NCBI GenBank assembly: GCA_037693485.1 | Contig: CM075351.1 | Coordinates: forward strand, 72,442,001 to 72,506,000 | Origin: Kitagawia praeruptora | Lineage: Eukaryota > Streptophyta > Magnoliopsida > Apiales > Apiaceae | Reading direction: 5' to 3' | DNA: 64,000 nucleotides | Shown: one piece after another, positions 1 to 10,445 of the stretch | How the letters are laid out: each line of letters starts with the position of its first letter | Numbering within the stretch: the stretch's first letter is position 1 | The notes under the pieces: generated by a model | Told to the model about the DNA's origin: nothing | Seen by the model: the letters and a program-made list of their open reading frames with translations, nothing else | Databases searched by the model: none | Position numbers and translations under genes: made by a program

Positions 1-178
1 ATTAGGTCGTGCTTGTGCGTAGCAGCAGAGTTTTGACAGTTCTTGATATCGACCCTATTACCCCCCTTTAATATGGTTGGCTTATTTATAGGTACTGTTC
101 CTCGCTTGTTCTAAGACACACATAACCTTCTATGTTGGATATTTTTTGTTACATATTTTCTTACTCTTAGTGTACTAG

Positions 179-286
179 GTCGAAGGAGAAAATGCTTACC
201 AATTATGTCTTCAACCTCCTGACGCACCAACATTTATTGGTAACACTGTAAATGCAACTCATCATGTGAAAACTTACTCAATGTGA
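179..286 (+). pseudogene. Exon-like open segment, unknown gene
   Basis: An open frame of 35 codons follows an AG acceptor-like site and ends in TGA. The translation (VEGENAYQLCLQPPDAPTF...) has normal protein composition, unlike the surrounding AT-rich DNA. I do not recognise the family. It is on the same strand as the other exon-like scraps in the first 5.2 kb, which suggests one decayed or captured gene set. Confidence 0.3.
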
Positions 287-390
287 AAGGCCTTTGTACT
301 TCTGCATATTTATAGGCTCCTTTGTAGGGGACTCAGTACATATTGAGACCACATATGCATATATGATATTTGCATCTTGCTGTCTTTTAG

Positions 391-642
391 GCACTTTGCA
401 CAATTGATATTTTAAGCTCGCATTTCAAATTTAATTTACACAGTAAGGAAGCTGGGATTTTCACTGGGCAACCAATTATTATTCCTACTAATAAATCAGA
501 TTGTTCATATAGATTGTATTGTGAGTATACAGTGTTAGTGACTTCATTACAGGACAACTGGAATGGTAACATATTTAAGAAGACTTCAGGTGATGTCCGA
601 GAATGGTTTGAATACCTTTTGGGAATTCGTTGCAAGCTCTAG
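391..642 (+). pseudogene. Exon-like segment, C-terminal end of unknown protein
   Basis: An 83-codon open frame starts directly after a pyrimidine-rich acceptor (TCTTTTAG) and ends in TAG. It contains segments such as LQDNWNGNIFKKTSGDVREW and ends YLLGIRCKL. The composition is that of a folded soluble protein, and the frame looks like a last exon. No family was recognised. No connected upstream gene is visible apart from the short segment at 179-286, so it is probably a gene relic. Confidence 0.4.
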
Positions 643-1139
643 CTAGACAATGTTTTGCTTGGGGTAAGTAATTTTTTTATCGTCAAACTCAAAATTTAAG
701 CTGACTTTGTCAATTTATAAGTAATTCATGTGATTTTTGTTTTTGTTGTTTCATGAATTACAATATGAAGGCGATTTAATGTTTTGCGTTTATGGTTTTT
801 ACATGTGTGACACATAATTGTTTGATGAGTTGCCTTTTTATAAAATTAAAATTAAGTATTAGCTGCATTTATCATTAATTGTACTTGACTGCAATTTGTA
901 CTTGACTGCATTTAATAATTAAGTATTAAGTCAATTTGTACTTGACTGCAATTGTTCACTATTCATTAATTGTACTCTTTTTTCTCCATTTTGGAAACAT
1001 GCACTAGAAATGCTTTAATTATTAAATGCGTATGTGTTTTAATGTATTAAAACTACGTTGTTAATCTACAATAGGAATAGATATAATGAACACATACTAA
1101 ATTGTACCAACATATAAAAGGGCATGGTTTACATGTAAT

Positions 1140-1218
<79 letters not shown>

Positions 1219-1609
1219 GCTAAGTAGAGTATTATAGATTTTCCAATTGTCTTAAAAAAAATACAAATTAATGGTTAGGCCTATTGCATGGGTTAGAGAA
1301 TCTAGGGAAGCTGGGGTCACCATATTAGCGCGAACTTTCTGGACTACCTTTAGTACCGTCTTGGGGTTTTTTCGAAATGGCCACCGATAGTGCTTGTAGT
1401 ATTTACCTAAATCGTGCTTATGCTTCAATGATTGGAACAAACTAACCTTTCTAGCAACTTCTATTACTCATGTTTAATTATTATGTTTTTATTAGCTATA
1501 GTTTGCAACACCTGTGTCATACATTTCTTTTAGCTCAACCACATGTGAGATCATTCTGTTGAACTGAAATGTTTTATTTTATTGATGTCTAAAAAAAAAA
1601 TTGCTACAG
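643..1609. other. AT-rich DNA without recognisable gene
   Basis: The stretch holds short direct repeats of TTGTACTTGACTGCA (about 890-950), a TA/TTTA microsatellite and a weak plus-strand open patch near 1270-1390 (ARTFWTTFSTVLGFFRNGHR). I see no supported gene. Confidence 0.5.
1141..1218. repeat. (TA)n-(TTTA)n microsatellite
   Basis: A TA dinucleotide run of about 40 bases passes directly into a TTTA tetranucleotide run. It is a compound simple repeat of the kind common in plant intergenic DNA. Confidence 0.9.
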
Positions 1610-1750
1610 TTTGGATCGGCGGACATATCCTTGTTATTCATTAACAAAAATGCAGCTTTACTCTTATTGGCGCCTATGTTGATGGTCTATGCAAAGGTGT
1701 GGGAATTAGACATGCTAACTTTAGCACACAATTCTACTTTTTCTAGCTAA
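1610..1750 (+). pseudogene. Exon-like segment with hydrophobic stretch
   Basis: A 46-codon open frame follows a CTACAG acceptor and ends in TAA. It contains the hydrophobic run NAALLLLAPMLMVYA, which would fit a membrane segment. The family is not recognised. It is listed because strand and acceptor match the neighbouring scraps, but it could be chance. Confidence 0.22.
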
Positions 1751-2487
1751 TAACCCATGTTCTTACTCTCTTATCTTACAAGTACCGCTTCCAGAATACC
1801 GTGTCGTGAAAAGTCTTGTTTCATAAGAATGCATGCAATAGTTACCCATTTGCCTAAGATTACTACAAAAGAGGTCTATAGATGGCCGCTTTGTCAACCT
1901 TTTAGGTTTGAATGACTTTTTGGATTTATCGGATTTTACCAACCAGAAGTTCATTTGATATGTTATGACTTTTGACATCTAATTACTACCCTCTTACATG
2001 CTTTTAAACTTATTTACTACTTATATTTATAAACGAGGTTATGGGTTTTAATTTCAGGATGCAACCTCTTTTGTCCAAATTGTTGGGCAAGTATATATCT
2101 GTTCATGGTATTATTATATATTTATGACAGAAAGAACCATTATTTGACATGAAAGATGCTTATGTACATATGATTTGAGAGCATTATGCAGTCAGTCAGA
2201 AATACAAAACTTCACACAGTGTGACTTGATTAGAAAAACTGCATACAACTTCAATACATATATGTTCATGGCCAACATTATGAATATGTTTTGATCTTCT
2301 TGTATAAGCGTAATTGTGATTATCCTAAAAATTAAAATCGTTATTTTTCCTAAAAGGAGAATGAAAACATATGAAAATATGATATACTCAAAAGTTGTGT
2401 CATTCAAACATTTTCCAGCAGCGAGTGCACCAGATAGCACAGATAATTAAAGTAATAACTATTTTTTCTCTTCCTAAACTGTTGCAG

Positions 2488-2556
2488 CATAAGAAACTGT
2501 CAAGGTGGTTCACTTGGTTGGTTATGGATGCCATCCCATGGAAGAAAAAGATGTAA
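2488..2556 (+). pseudogene. Short exon-like scrap
   Basis: Twenty-two codons follow a TTGCAG acceptor and end in TAA (HKKLSRWFTWLVMDAIPWKKKM). The run is basic and tryptophan-rich. It is too short to assign, but lies 260 bases upstream of the IQD fragment on the same strand. Confidence 0.2.
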
Positions 2557-2815
2557 TCTCTATACAATCATGTTACTCAGGATATGTGGTAGTGCAATCT
2601 TTATACAATCATGTTACTCAGGATGTCTGGTAGCTATGCATAGTATATTTCTTTTATGTTTCACTTGTGACAAATTTTTTGTAAATGATTGTGTTTTCTT
2701 GTAGATAAGTCCTTCACCACACAATTTAAATGCATTAAGTTAAATTGTTGTGTCTTAGTAATTTTAGTTTAATTTCCACTTATATTGGACATTTATGCTT
2801 TATAGGCTTTGGAGG

Positions 2816-2915
2816 GATTAGCAAGGCTGCAAGCGTTAGTGAGGGGCAATAGTGTTCAGAGGCAAGCACATATGACTACATGATGCATGCAGACACTCGT
2901 ACTATACAAGTTTAG
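2816..2915 (+). pseudogene. IQD (IQ67-domain) protein fragment
   Basis: After a TATAG acceptor-like site the frame reads ALEGLARLQALVRGNSVQRQ and continues as a degenerate run to CMQTLV. This matches the core of the plant IQ67 domain, a calmodulin-binding region whose usual form is ALKGLVRLQALVRG...RKQA...CMQALVR. A TGA interrupts the frame at about 2879, so the fragment is dead. The flanking exons of an IQD gene are absent. The known function is calmodulin recruitment to microtubules or membranes; this scrap cannot do that. It is most simply explained as a gene fragment captured by a transposon. Confidence 0.6.
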
Positions 2916-3700
2916 TTTAGAGTTTCTCCGCATAGAATCCAATCAGCCCATAAAAGTTTGCAGAAAGAATAGGAAGAAAAATGACACATGAACCTTCACA
3001 TACATGACGATGCCACAATAACTTTTGTAGTTGATGCTTCGAACACAATACGAGTCTGACATCCTACCAAAACACTATGGAGTTATTTTAGTGTCTTTAC
3101 TTTGTTTATATAATAAACGCATGCATAATATCATTGTGAAAATTAAATATCTAGAACATGCCCGTGCCTCGCACGAACGTTATGAACATATTGATTTTTT
3201 TAAAGCTACAAAAGTACTGCATGAAGATATTTGTATTATGCACTCAATGTGAAGCGCCAAGGATGAAGGATACAACACTTTTTTTAGGATTGGATCTCAC
3301 AGTAATTTCCTGACTTTCTTTGATATATTGGGAGACATGTAATTGAGTATGGGGTTTTTTATGAATGCAACAACTGCTATTAAGCTAACTTTTTCAGATT
3401 TAATTAAGTAATGGGGGTTATTTATACTTATACCGCTGGCTTTGCAATTTCAAGAAGAATAAGAAGATTTAATACATTACGAGAGCGAGACTAAGGAAAA
3501 TATATATGATCAAATATGGTCTTTTTTAGATAATTTAGCACAATCACACATTCATCTCCCATGGACATGAGGGAGTGAGCGAGTTACTACTTGATAACTA
3601 TGTAACATATGAGTAGTTCCTTTTTTTGATATTTATGTAGATACTTTACTCAAATTTATAGGTGAGTACATAATTGATGTTTTTTACCTTTATTACACAG

Positions 3701-3771
3701 TCCTTACCTGTTATATGGTAAACCAGATGAAATAACTTCTTTTCTTCGTTGGTTTCCACATGCTAAGGAAG
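3701..3771 (+). pseudogene. Exon-like scrap bounded by splice-like sites
   Basis: An open segment (YGKPDEITSFLRWFPHAKE) lies between a TTACACAG acceptor-like site and a GTGCAAGT donor-like site. A second open patch follows at about 3853-3955 (IRQVLSDKSRFLQSCAPYAR). The source gene was not recognised. Both are plus strand like the IQD scrap. Confidence 0.3.
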
Positions 3772-5179
3772 GTGCAAGTATAATTTTTTTTTGTTTGTTT
3801 AATTTTTCTATGTTGCTACACATTTGGTATAGAAGACTTGACCTCTCTTTGTTTAAAGGACATCCGACAAGTTCTATCTGACAAATCAAGGTTTCTTCAA
3901 AGTTGTGCACCTTATGCCAGGACTAATGAAGATTTGGATACTAAATCCCCAAAATAATAAATCGTACAATATGATCGCTCTCTCTCTCTCGTCAACCATT
4001 GAAGGTACCTTTTTTTATGTTTGAGTAATTTGGAAATTTGAAGAAAAAGGGTTATTAGGGTTAATATTTCACTACTTCAAAACTTAAGTGTCTCAAGCAG
4101 CCGTAGGTTGTAAGTCTTGAATTTCATTTCTAAATTATTTTATAAGTTGTTTTTGTGGTACAATAGTTTTTAAATTGTAGGTTGTAAGCCTTGAACTTCA
4201 TTTTGCTATTAGTTTGCGGGTTGCCGTTTTTGCCCAATAGTTTCAAATTCGGATTTTAGTTGCAAAATATTCCTCAGCATTTTTGTTAGTGTATATTGCA
4301 ATATATACTCGACCTATATTCTATATGGTTATTATTTTATATTCAAAATTTTGTCCATGATTGTCGAATCTTGGAGTGTTCATTTCCTCCGGTACTTTAT
4401 AGTGTTATAAAAATACTAACTAGATGTCTTGTCGTGTAGGAGCAGTGTTGTTTTATGATATAAGAATTATGTCTATCCTTTAAGACTAAATGCTTGTGGC
4501 ATGGCTATACATGGCAACATGGTTATACATGAGATGTTATGAGATTCAAGAACGTGCGGCATTGCTAATTTGCCATAGACTATCCTAATTGCACTTTAGT
4601 TCTTCTGAATTGGTTTACAGATACTTTGTTCTTAATAGCTATTAAAGAGTTAGAAGCAACTTATTGTTTTTACAGTAAAAGTCGATGGTGCTTGATACCC
4701 ATACTTTCCTGTAGCTTAGACTCAAAATTTGTGAGAAACAGTATCTACAACCATCAGGTTATATATTGCTTTTAGATCATCGACTTGTGTGATTATTCTA
4801 TTCAAGTGTAGTGCTTCTTTAAAGTGGCAAAACAAGATTTACTTTATTGCAGTTTGATTCAGTGGTCTTTTTTTTGTCCTCCCTTGAAAATATTGAATCT
4901 ACTTGCATCAACATTGATGAAGAATATTGTTGCAAAGAAGTATGGCATAAAGCATACAACTCTACCTTAATATTTACTTCTTTTACTCGTCACCCACCAC
5001 AGTGGTCTCCTTTAATGCAAGTACGGCTACATGTAGAAAATTGATGCATCTCCGGCACTTGCAAGCACATCAACTACTCTAACCCATTTCAACCAACTTG
5101 GAATTTTATGCATTTCAACCAACTTAGAATTTTATGCATGTCCTTTTTTTTTATACATTGATTGACATGAGAATGTAAT

Positions 5180-5209
5180 TACAGTGCCTTGCACGGGCGA
5201 TAAAGCTAG
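5180..5209 (+). mobile_element. Helitron-type 3' terminus
   Basis: A short stem (GTGC-CTT-GCAC) is followed about 15 bases later by CTAG, and the next base is T. This is the Helitron 3' architecture of a hairpin, then CTRR, inserted between A and T. The matching 5' end was not found, so the element length is unknown. All exon scraps between 179 and 3955 are on the strand expected for genes captured by this element. Confidence 0.4.
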
Positions 5210-5690
5210 TTAAAAGTTATATATGATAAATGAGTTCAAGATATCTACCAATATGGAGAATATAAGTGACTTATAATATTTAATTTATAGTAAATCTTTT
5301 TGTTAAATTGATATATAATACTTTATTATTTATTATACGTGTATAAGTCCATAATTTTTGTGGTACGTTTGGTTGGTTAATATTACTTAAAAAAGTATAA
5401 TATTTTTACAATTTTGTTTCTAATATAATATATAATTTTAATAAATAACAAATAAATATTAAAGAAATTATTTACGAGGTTGAAATTGGCAAAATGAACT
5501 GAATCTCAAATATACAGTTTAAATCTTTGACTCTTTGTTTAATATTTTTAAATGTTAATTTATTTTTTTTATTAGAAAAATGTAAAAAATTATTTTTGCT
5601 ACTTTCACTTTATCTTATTTGAACTAGTGTAGTCAGTAAAAGTAAACAAATTTAACTGTGTTAAAGGAAAAGAGTTACACAATTTTCATC
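5210..5690. other. AT-rich spacer
   Basis: I see no gene. A TGGTACGTTTGGTTGG phrase near 5360 resembles the end of a MITE, but no partner end was found. Confidence 0.4.
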
Positions 5691-6031
5691 AACTCTAGGA
5701 AGAATGGCGACTCAACTAATAAACCTTTGAACCTTTTAGGAAAGATCATATCATAAAGAGGAAGACTAATAAAATTTGAACCTATGTTGGATAATTGTTG
5801 TATTTCTACTAGAATAATGAACGTTTGTGAACCCTTTGTATTTTTACTAGAATAATGAACCTTTTGAACCTATGCTGTATTTGTTTTACCCACAAACTGT
5901 CCACGCTTTTGTTTGGCTTTTTTGAACCTAGGTTGTAGTTCTTTTGTTTACCCACAACCTGTTCACCGCTATTTCTGCTCTAGAAATTCCACAACCTATT
6001 ACTCCTATATATATTTATATATATATATATA

Positions 6032-6592
6032 GGCCATTGTTCCATGGAGAACCATGTTACGTGGAGAACCGTGGAGAACCACTTAAAATGCATTAAAATT
6101 GCTTTATATATAAGGACCCCGCCAAGGGTACCTTCACGAAAGATGCTTAAAATAATTGGCTCTATCCAACAAAAAAATAAAAAAAAATCAAAAAAAAAAA
6201 AAAATCCCTGCCGTGGAAATGCGAAGCATTTAAGACAGTAAACGGATGAGTTAGGTAGTCATGAGGGCCGAAGGTCCTCGACACACCCGTCAATCGTCTA
6301 TTGCCTTTACCATTGATTGCCATTCCTTACAACTTTAGAATGATAAAGGCGCGAAGCGCCGTACAAGAAGGTGCGAAGCACCGTTAACCAGTGAAATCCA
6401 CTGCCACGTCATCACGTGAACAGTGAATTTTTTTTTCTTTTTTTTTCTTTGACAAATGGATAGAGGGTAGAATTATAAGACTTTTTTGTAAAGGGGCCCC
6501 GCCATGGGCCTTATATAAAGGACAATTTTAATGCATTTTAAGTGGTTCTCCACGGTTCTCCACGTAAGATGGTTCTCCATAGAGTGGGACTC
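6032..6592. mobile_element. Foldback element F1 with ~85-bp inverted ends
   Basis: The two ends are inverted copies built on GGAGAACC units (GTGGAGAACCACTTAAAATG on the left, its complement at about 6536-6560 on the right). Both flanks are (TA)n. The core (about 6113-6430) carries A-rich tracts and three perfect small hairpins with the same GAA loop, at 6221, 6351 and 6373. There is no coding capacity. The core is almost identical to that of the neighbouring element F2, although the ends differ. Confidence 0.8.
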
Positions 6593-6604
6593 TATATATA
6601 TATA

Positions 6605-7165
6605 GGCTTTTGCTCAAATACAAACCAATCCTTAAATACAAACTACAAACTAATACTAAATTAATTATATTTCATCTATTCTAAGTTTCCCGCCAAGGGT
6701 ACCTTCACGAAAGATGCTTAAAATAATTGGCTCTATCCAACAAAAAAAAAAAAAATCAAAAAAAAAAAAAATCCCTGCCGTGGAAATGCGAAGCATTTAA
6801 GACAGTAAACGGATGAGTTAGGTAGTCATGAGGGCCGAAGGTCCTCGACACACCCGTCAATCGTCTATTGTCTTTACCATTGATTGCCATTGATTGCCGT
6901 TCCTTACAACTTTAGAATGATAAAGGCGCGAAGCGCCGTACAAGAAGGTGCGAAGCACCGTTAACCAGTGAAATCCACTGCCACGTCATCACGTGAACAA
7001 TGATTTTTTTTTTTTTTTTTTTTTGTTGGATAGAGCCAATTATTTTAAGCATTTTTTGTATTGGGGTACCCCTAGTTTGATCATTAGATTAGCTTGAAAT
7101 ATTAGATTAGTGTTTAGTTTTTAGTTTGTAGTTAATTTTAGTTTGTAGTGGAGTAGGACCCTATA
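6605..7165. mobile_element. Foldback element F2, same core as F1
   Basis: The left end (CAAATACAAACTACAAACTAA) and right end (TTAGTTTGTAGTTAATTTTAG) are inverted relatives, with (TA)n on both sides. The core at about 6690-7005 repeats the F1 core, including the GCGAAGC hairpins at 6788, 6928 and 6950. The same terminal module recurs at 33181-33746 around a different core. The element is non-autonomous; its superfamily is unassigned. Confidence 0.78.
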
Positions 7166-7254
7166 TATATATATGTATAAGGAAAGCTCTTCGTACTTCA
7201 TATCATTTACTCTGTTTCTCTTTCTTTCTTTGATTTTATCTTCATAGTTCTATC

Positions 7255-7854
7255 ATGTCTTCTCCTTGTCATCAGTTCATATTCAACAACTATCTTACAC
7301 AATGTAATGTTGCATCCATCAACGTCATTCCCTTGCAAGAACGCGATAATGGAAACCATGCTATTGTTGGCATTTTCGGAATATCTGTTACTGTCCTACT
7401 TACGGCCGTGCAACTCAAGTACCAAGGTGCAGGGACTAATTCTCCATTTCAAGATTACCCAGAAGCCATGGCGATAGCTATAGCAAGTTTCATTATTTTC
7501 TGCTTGGTATATGAGATGGAACAATACTTTCACATCACTCGTTGGTCTTCAACTTTTGCCACAGTACTGCAGCACGTCCTCAGATTGCTAGCTTTCATCT
7601 TACTAGCATCTTTAGCCTCTGTTATTTTCTCAACATCCACAATCTCGACTAAGTCACTCATTGTTTATCTGATTTTTCCCTGCTTTTTTTCAGTAAGGTT
7701 GGTTTTTCAATGGATCCAAAACAGAAATTTGCATGATAATACGGAAGCATATAATTTTCACAATTTACAGCCACACTTCATTTTCGGTAACTATTTCAAC
7801 AGCATAGATACTCTTCCAGTGTACCGTAGAGCTTCTGCAAATCTTCTTCACTGA
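7255..7854 (+). CDS. Uncharacterised four-helix membrane protein, copy A
   Basis: This is a 199-aa uninterrupted frame. Hydrophobic segments lie near residues 36-55, 71-88, 109-126 and 134-153. A polar N-terminus carries two cysteines, and the C-terminal tail of about 45 residues is rich in His and Asn. I know of no family match and no enzymatic motif is visible. The start was chosen because the leader and ATG are conserved in the second copy at 12255, where about 90% of residues agree over 139 positions with most changes conservative. That points to past selection on the protein. The gene converges with an NLP-type unit on the opposite strand, in both copies. The leader has CT-rich tracts typical of plant 5' UTRs. 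Confidence 0.7.
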   Translation: MSSPCHQFIFNNYLTQCNVASINVIPLQERDNGNHAIVGIFGISVTVLLTAVQLKYQGAGTNSPFQDYPEAMAIAIASFIIFCLVYEMEQYFHITRWSSTFATVLQHVLRLLAFILLASLASVIFSTSTISTKSLIVYLIFPCFFSVRLVFQWIQNRNLHDNTEAYNFHNLQPHFIFGNYFNSIDTLPVYRRASANLLH

Positions 7855-8078
7855 ATTCTGGTACCCACATTGAATCAAAGCTATGTAATTGAATTATTGA
7901 ATGGTGTCAGAAGTGTTCGAAACCTAAATTTAAGCAGAGCTAAGTGGTTATTGATTGAATCAAAGTTACTGTTGTATGTGTAATGTGTTTATTGTTTGGG
8001 GGTAGAAATTTACAATAGTTTAACTCAACCATGTATTTGTGTTTAGAATTCTAAGTTACTGTTGTTATTTGGTAATTA

Positions 8079-8318
8079 GCCTCTGTCATTTTCTCCACAT
8101 CAACAAGCTCAACTGCATCGTTCACTGTTTATACAATCTTTCCTTGGTTCTTTTCAGTTAGTCTGATTCTTTTCTAGATCCAAAACAGAATTTTACATCG
8201 TAACAGAGGACCTGGCAATTTTAACAATTTACAGCCACACATTAATGCTTAAACCAACTATTTCTATGACATAGATACTCTTCCATTGTACCGTATAGCT
8301 TATGCAAATCTTCCATAG
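8079..8318 (+). pseudogene. Partial tandem copy of the membrane protein gene
   Basis: The segment repeats the 3' half of the gene ending at 7854, from the ASVIFSTS region to the C-terminus. It has in-frame stops (for example TAG where the intact copy reads the Phe-Gln of FQWIQ) and small indels. It is a decayed local duplication of the last third of the gene. Confidence 0.75.
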
Positions 8319-8746
8319 TTTTTATAGTCCTACAATTGGAGTATAGCTTTGCAAGTACTGAATTTATGAGTAAGGAAATGGAATGTTCAGAATCTTTTGG
8401 AAGTGTTTTCGAAAAAGTAAATGGTTTAAGCTGAGCTCAGTTGTAAACTTTTCAATGTCTCTGTTCACATAATCAAGGCTAATGATTTATCAGTTACTAA
8501 TGTAAATTTTGTTGAGATTTCTATCTTTATATAGTTTAACTTGCGCATATGTTGGCTAACTGATATTTATTTATATTTTGTCTGAAAAATTTGGCACTCT
8601 TACTGCAAAAAAGAGTGACACCTCAAATTCTACAAAGTGTTTCCATCTAGTTTTGATGGCTCTGTTATTTTTATTTTTTTCCGTTCACTTCTGAGTTCCA
8701 ATATAATACGTAAACTGTAGTAACAATTCTATCTAGGTCTAATACT
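8319..8746. other. Intergenic DNA, nothing recognised
   Basis: This is AT-rich sequence without a gene, RNA or repeat that I can name. Confidence 0.5.
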
Positions 8747-8965
8747 GGGGGTGTTTGGGTAAACTTTTTTCCAGAATAAGTCAACTTATTTTAAGACAAA
8801 GTTAAAGATTCCTAACTTTCCAACTTATTTTCCAACTTATTTTTGCAACTTATTGAATCTCAAACATACATTAAATACTTTTATAGAAAAAAATTATCAA
8901 AATATAAAATTTTTACCCGAAAATAAGTCCATAAGTCTTAGGAAAAAGGTGAGCCAAACAGGGCC
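8747..8965. mobile_element. MITE with GGGGGTGTTTGG-type ends
   Basis: The left end begins GGGGGTGTTTGGGTAAAC and the right end is GAGCCAAACAGGGCC, an imperfect terminal inverted repeat. Internal AACTTATTTT and AAATAAGTCCATAAG stretches extend the pairing. The ends resemble Harbinger/Tourist or hAT MITEs. No clean target duplication was seen, so the superfamily is open. Confidence 0.6.
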
Positions 8966-9200
8966 ACTATACCCATTAAAACAGATCCTCCATATAATTA
9001 AACACGGGCTAGCTTAAACCCAACATGTAAAAATCTGTAGTAAGGTTTGTGTACAGAAGTGCTAGAACTACAAGTAGAGTTTCATACAAAGACGGTAAGC
9101 ATTATGTAAATGCATATTATGTATATTATGGCGAAAATGCATATTATGTAAATCCCTATTTTCTCCAAAGACAGAACAGAAAAAAACAGACCATCTGGTA

Positions 9201-9545
9201 TTAAGGTGCATACTGACTGATGGGCAGATCAACAAACATCCGAATGATTGATTTTCCTAATGATCTTGAGATTTCTATACATTTTTGCACATCCTCGTCA
9301 CAAGCAATTAGAACCCAATCACCTTCCTCGTCTTCATACTTGATGCTAAATGCATCTCTCTCCAATATTAGCCTCTCAATCACATTATCTTCCAACTCTG
9401 CCATTCTCCATGGACTAAGCAGTTCAAACCTAATGGCAACTCCATTATAGGTTGCCTTCACATTTATCTTATCCTTGTCTTGGCTTGTCTGAGCAACAAC
9501 AGCTATATCTTCTTGCATACCTCGTGTTTGAGCTTTAATCTGCAA
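9201..9545 (-). CDS. Solo PB1-domain protein or NLP C-terminal remnant
   Basis: The 114-aa frame is almost entirely a PB1 domain like those at the C-terminus of NIN-like proteins. Beta-strand 1 carries the basic lysine (KINVKATYNGVAIRFEL), and the acidic OPCA motif reads YEDEEGDWVLIACDEDV. Both binding faces are therefore present (type I/II), so it could hetero-oligomerise with full NLPs. No RWP-RK exon precedes it; upstream is GT-rich repeat DNA. An acceptor-like TTTGCAG lies just before the second codon, so the frame may be the last exon of a deleted gene rather than a gene with its own start. It occupies the position of the NLP in unit A, opposite the membrane protein gene. The frame is intact. 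Confidence 0.6.
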   Translation of the reverse strand: MQIKAQTRGMQEDIAVVAQTSQDKDKINVKATYNGVAIRFELLSPWRMAELEDNVIERLILERDAFSIKYEDEEGDWVLIACDEDVQKCIEISRSLGKSIIRMFVDLPISQYAP

Positions 9546-9614
9546 ACTTTAGTACTCGTGCTTCTGTCTTTGAGCTTCTATATTCTCGATCTACAGTCCT
9601 TAAGCTTCAATTCT

Positions 9615-9715
9615 TGTCCAACTTGAAGCAGCGGTGTGTGTGTTTGAGCAGCGGTGTGTGTGTGTTTGAGAGCGGCGTCTGTGTTTGAGATGTGTGTTTG
9701 TCTAAGTTAGGTTTC
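9615..9715. repeat. GTGTGTTTGAG minisatellite
   Basis: Four to five imperfect copies of a GC(A/G)GCGGTGTGTGTGTTTGAG-like unit lie directly upstream of the solo PB1 frame and replace the exons expected there. Confidence 0.7.
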
Positions 9716-10197
9716 CTTTTCTTTTCTTTTTTTACTTTGACCGCGAAATGAAAATTAGAAAGCCCGCTCAGAAAGCCCGCTCCAATTTTAGGAGCCCGCC
9801 AATATTGGTGTGAAATTTTTGTGCTCTATAGCAACGATGTTATAAAACCATTGCAGTAGCTTCAAATTTTTATAGTTTATATACTTTATTGCAACCAAAT
9901 AAAAAAGCATTGCAATACATCCAAAATTTTATAAACTTATATGGATATGGAAATGTCAGTCAATAACAATGGTTTTTCAACATTTTTCTAAATTTTGGTT
10001 GCAATATCCAATCTATGGTGTAGACGTGTAGTGTTAGCAGGCACACACTAGAAAAATCGTATATGTTTTACTTTAAATGATGAATAACAAAATTTTAGAT
10101 ACTTGTCAAATTAGAATTGAAGGGCAGGCCAAGACTTTTGTTACCATCCATGTATGCAGCCGTTTTTTAAATAGTGCAAATAAAGAGTAGGTAGGTT
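9716..10197. other. AT-rich spacer with CATTGCA/TTGCAA repeats
   Basis: Short repeated phrases such as TATAAAACCATTGCA and AAAAAGCATTGCAATA look like transposon-derived DNA. No defined ends or gene were seen. Confidence 0.35.
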
Positions 10198-10445
10198 GTG
10201 GAAGAATATTAAACCTCTTAACCTTTGAACCTTTAAGGAAAGATCACATCCTAAAGAGCAAGGCTAACAAAATCAGAACCTATGTTGGATAGTAATGCAA
10301 AGTCAAATTTAGAATATACCAAAATCTTAAGGTTGCCCTTGTTGTATTTCTACTAGAATAATGAACCTTTGTGAACCCTTTCTTTTATTTCTGTCCACGG
10401 CTATTTCTGCTGTAGAAATTCCACAACTATTACTTCTATATATAC

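Larger units (their letters stand above)
5696..7860. repeat. Segmental duplication, copy A
   Basis: The flank at about 5696-6030, the 5' leader at 7170-7254 and the coding region at 7255-7690 all recur at about 10198-12690. Shared landmarks include the AGGAAAGATCA block and the CTAGAAATTCCACAAC block before a TA run. In this copy two foldback elements (6032-7165) sit in the TA run. In copy B the same place holds a hAT-like element and a Helitron. Confidence 0.8.

Noticed and set aside
3130..3180. Helitron 3' end on the minus strand at 3151 (CTAG with GTGC/GCAC hairpin)
   Set aside because: The base after CTAG is A on the minus strand and no 5' partner was found; too weak next to the better end at 5209.
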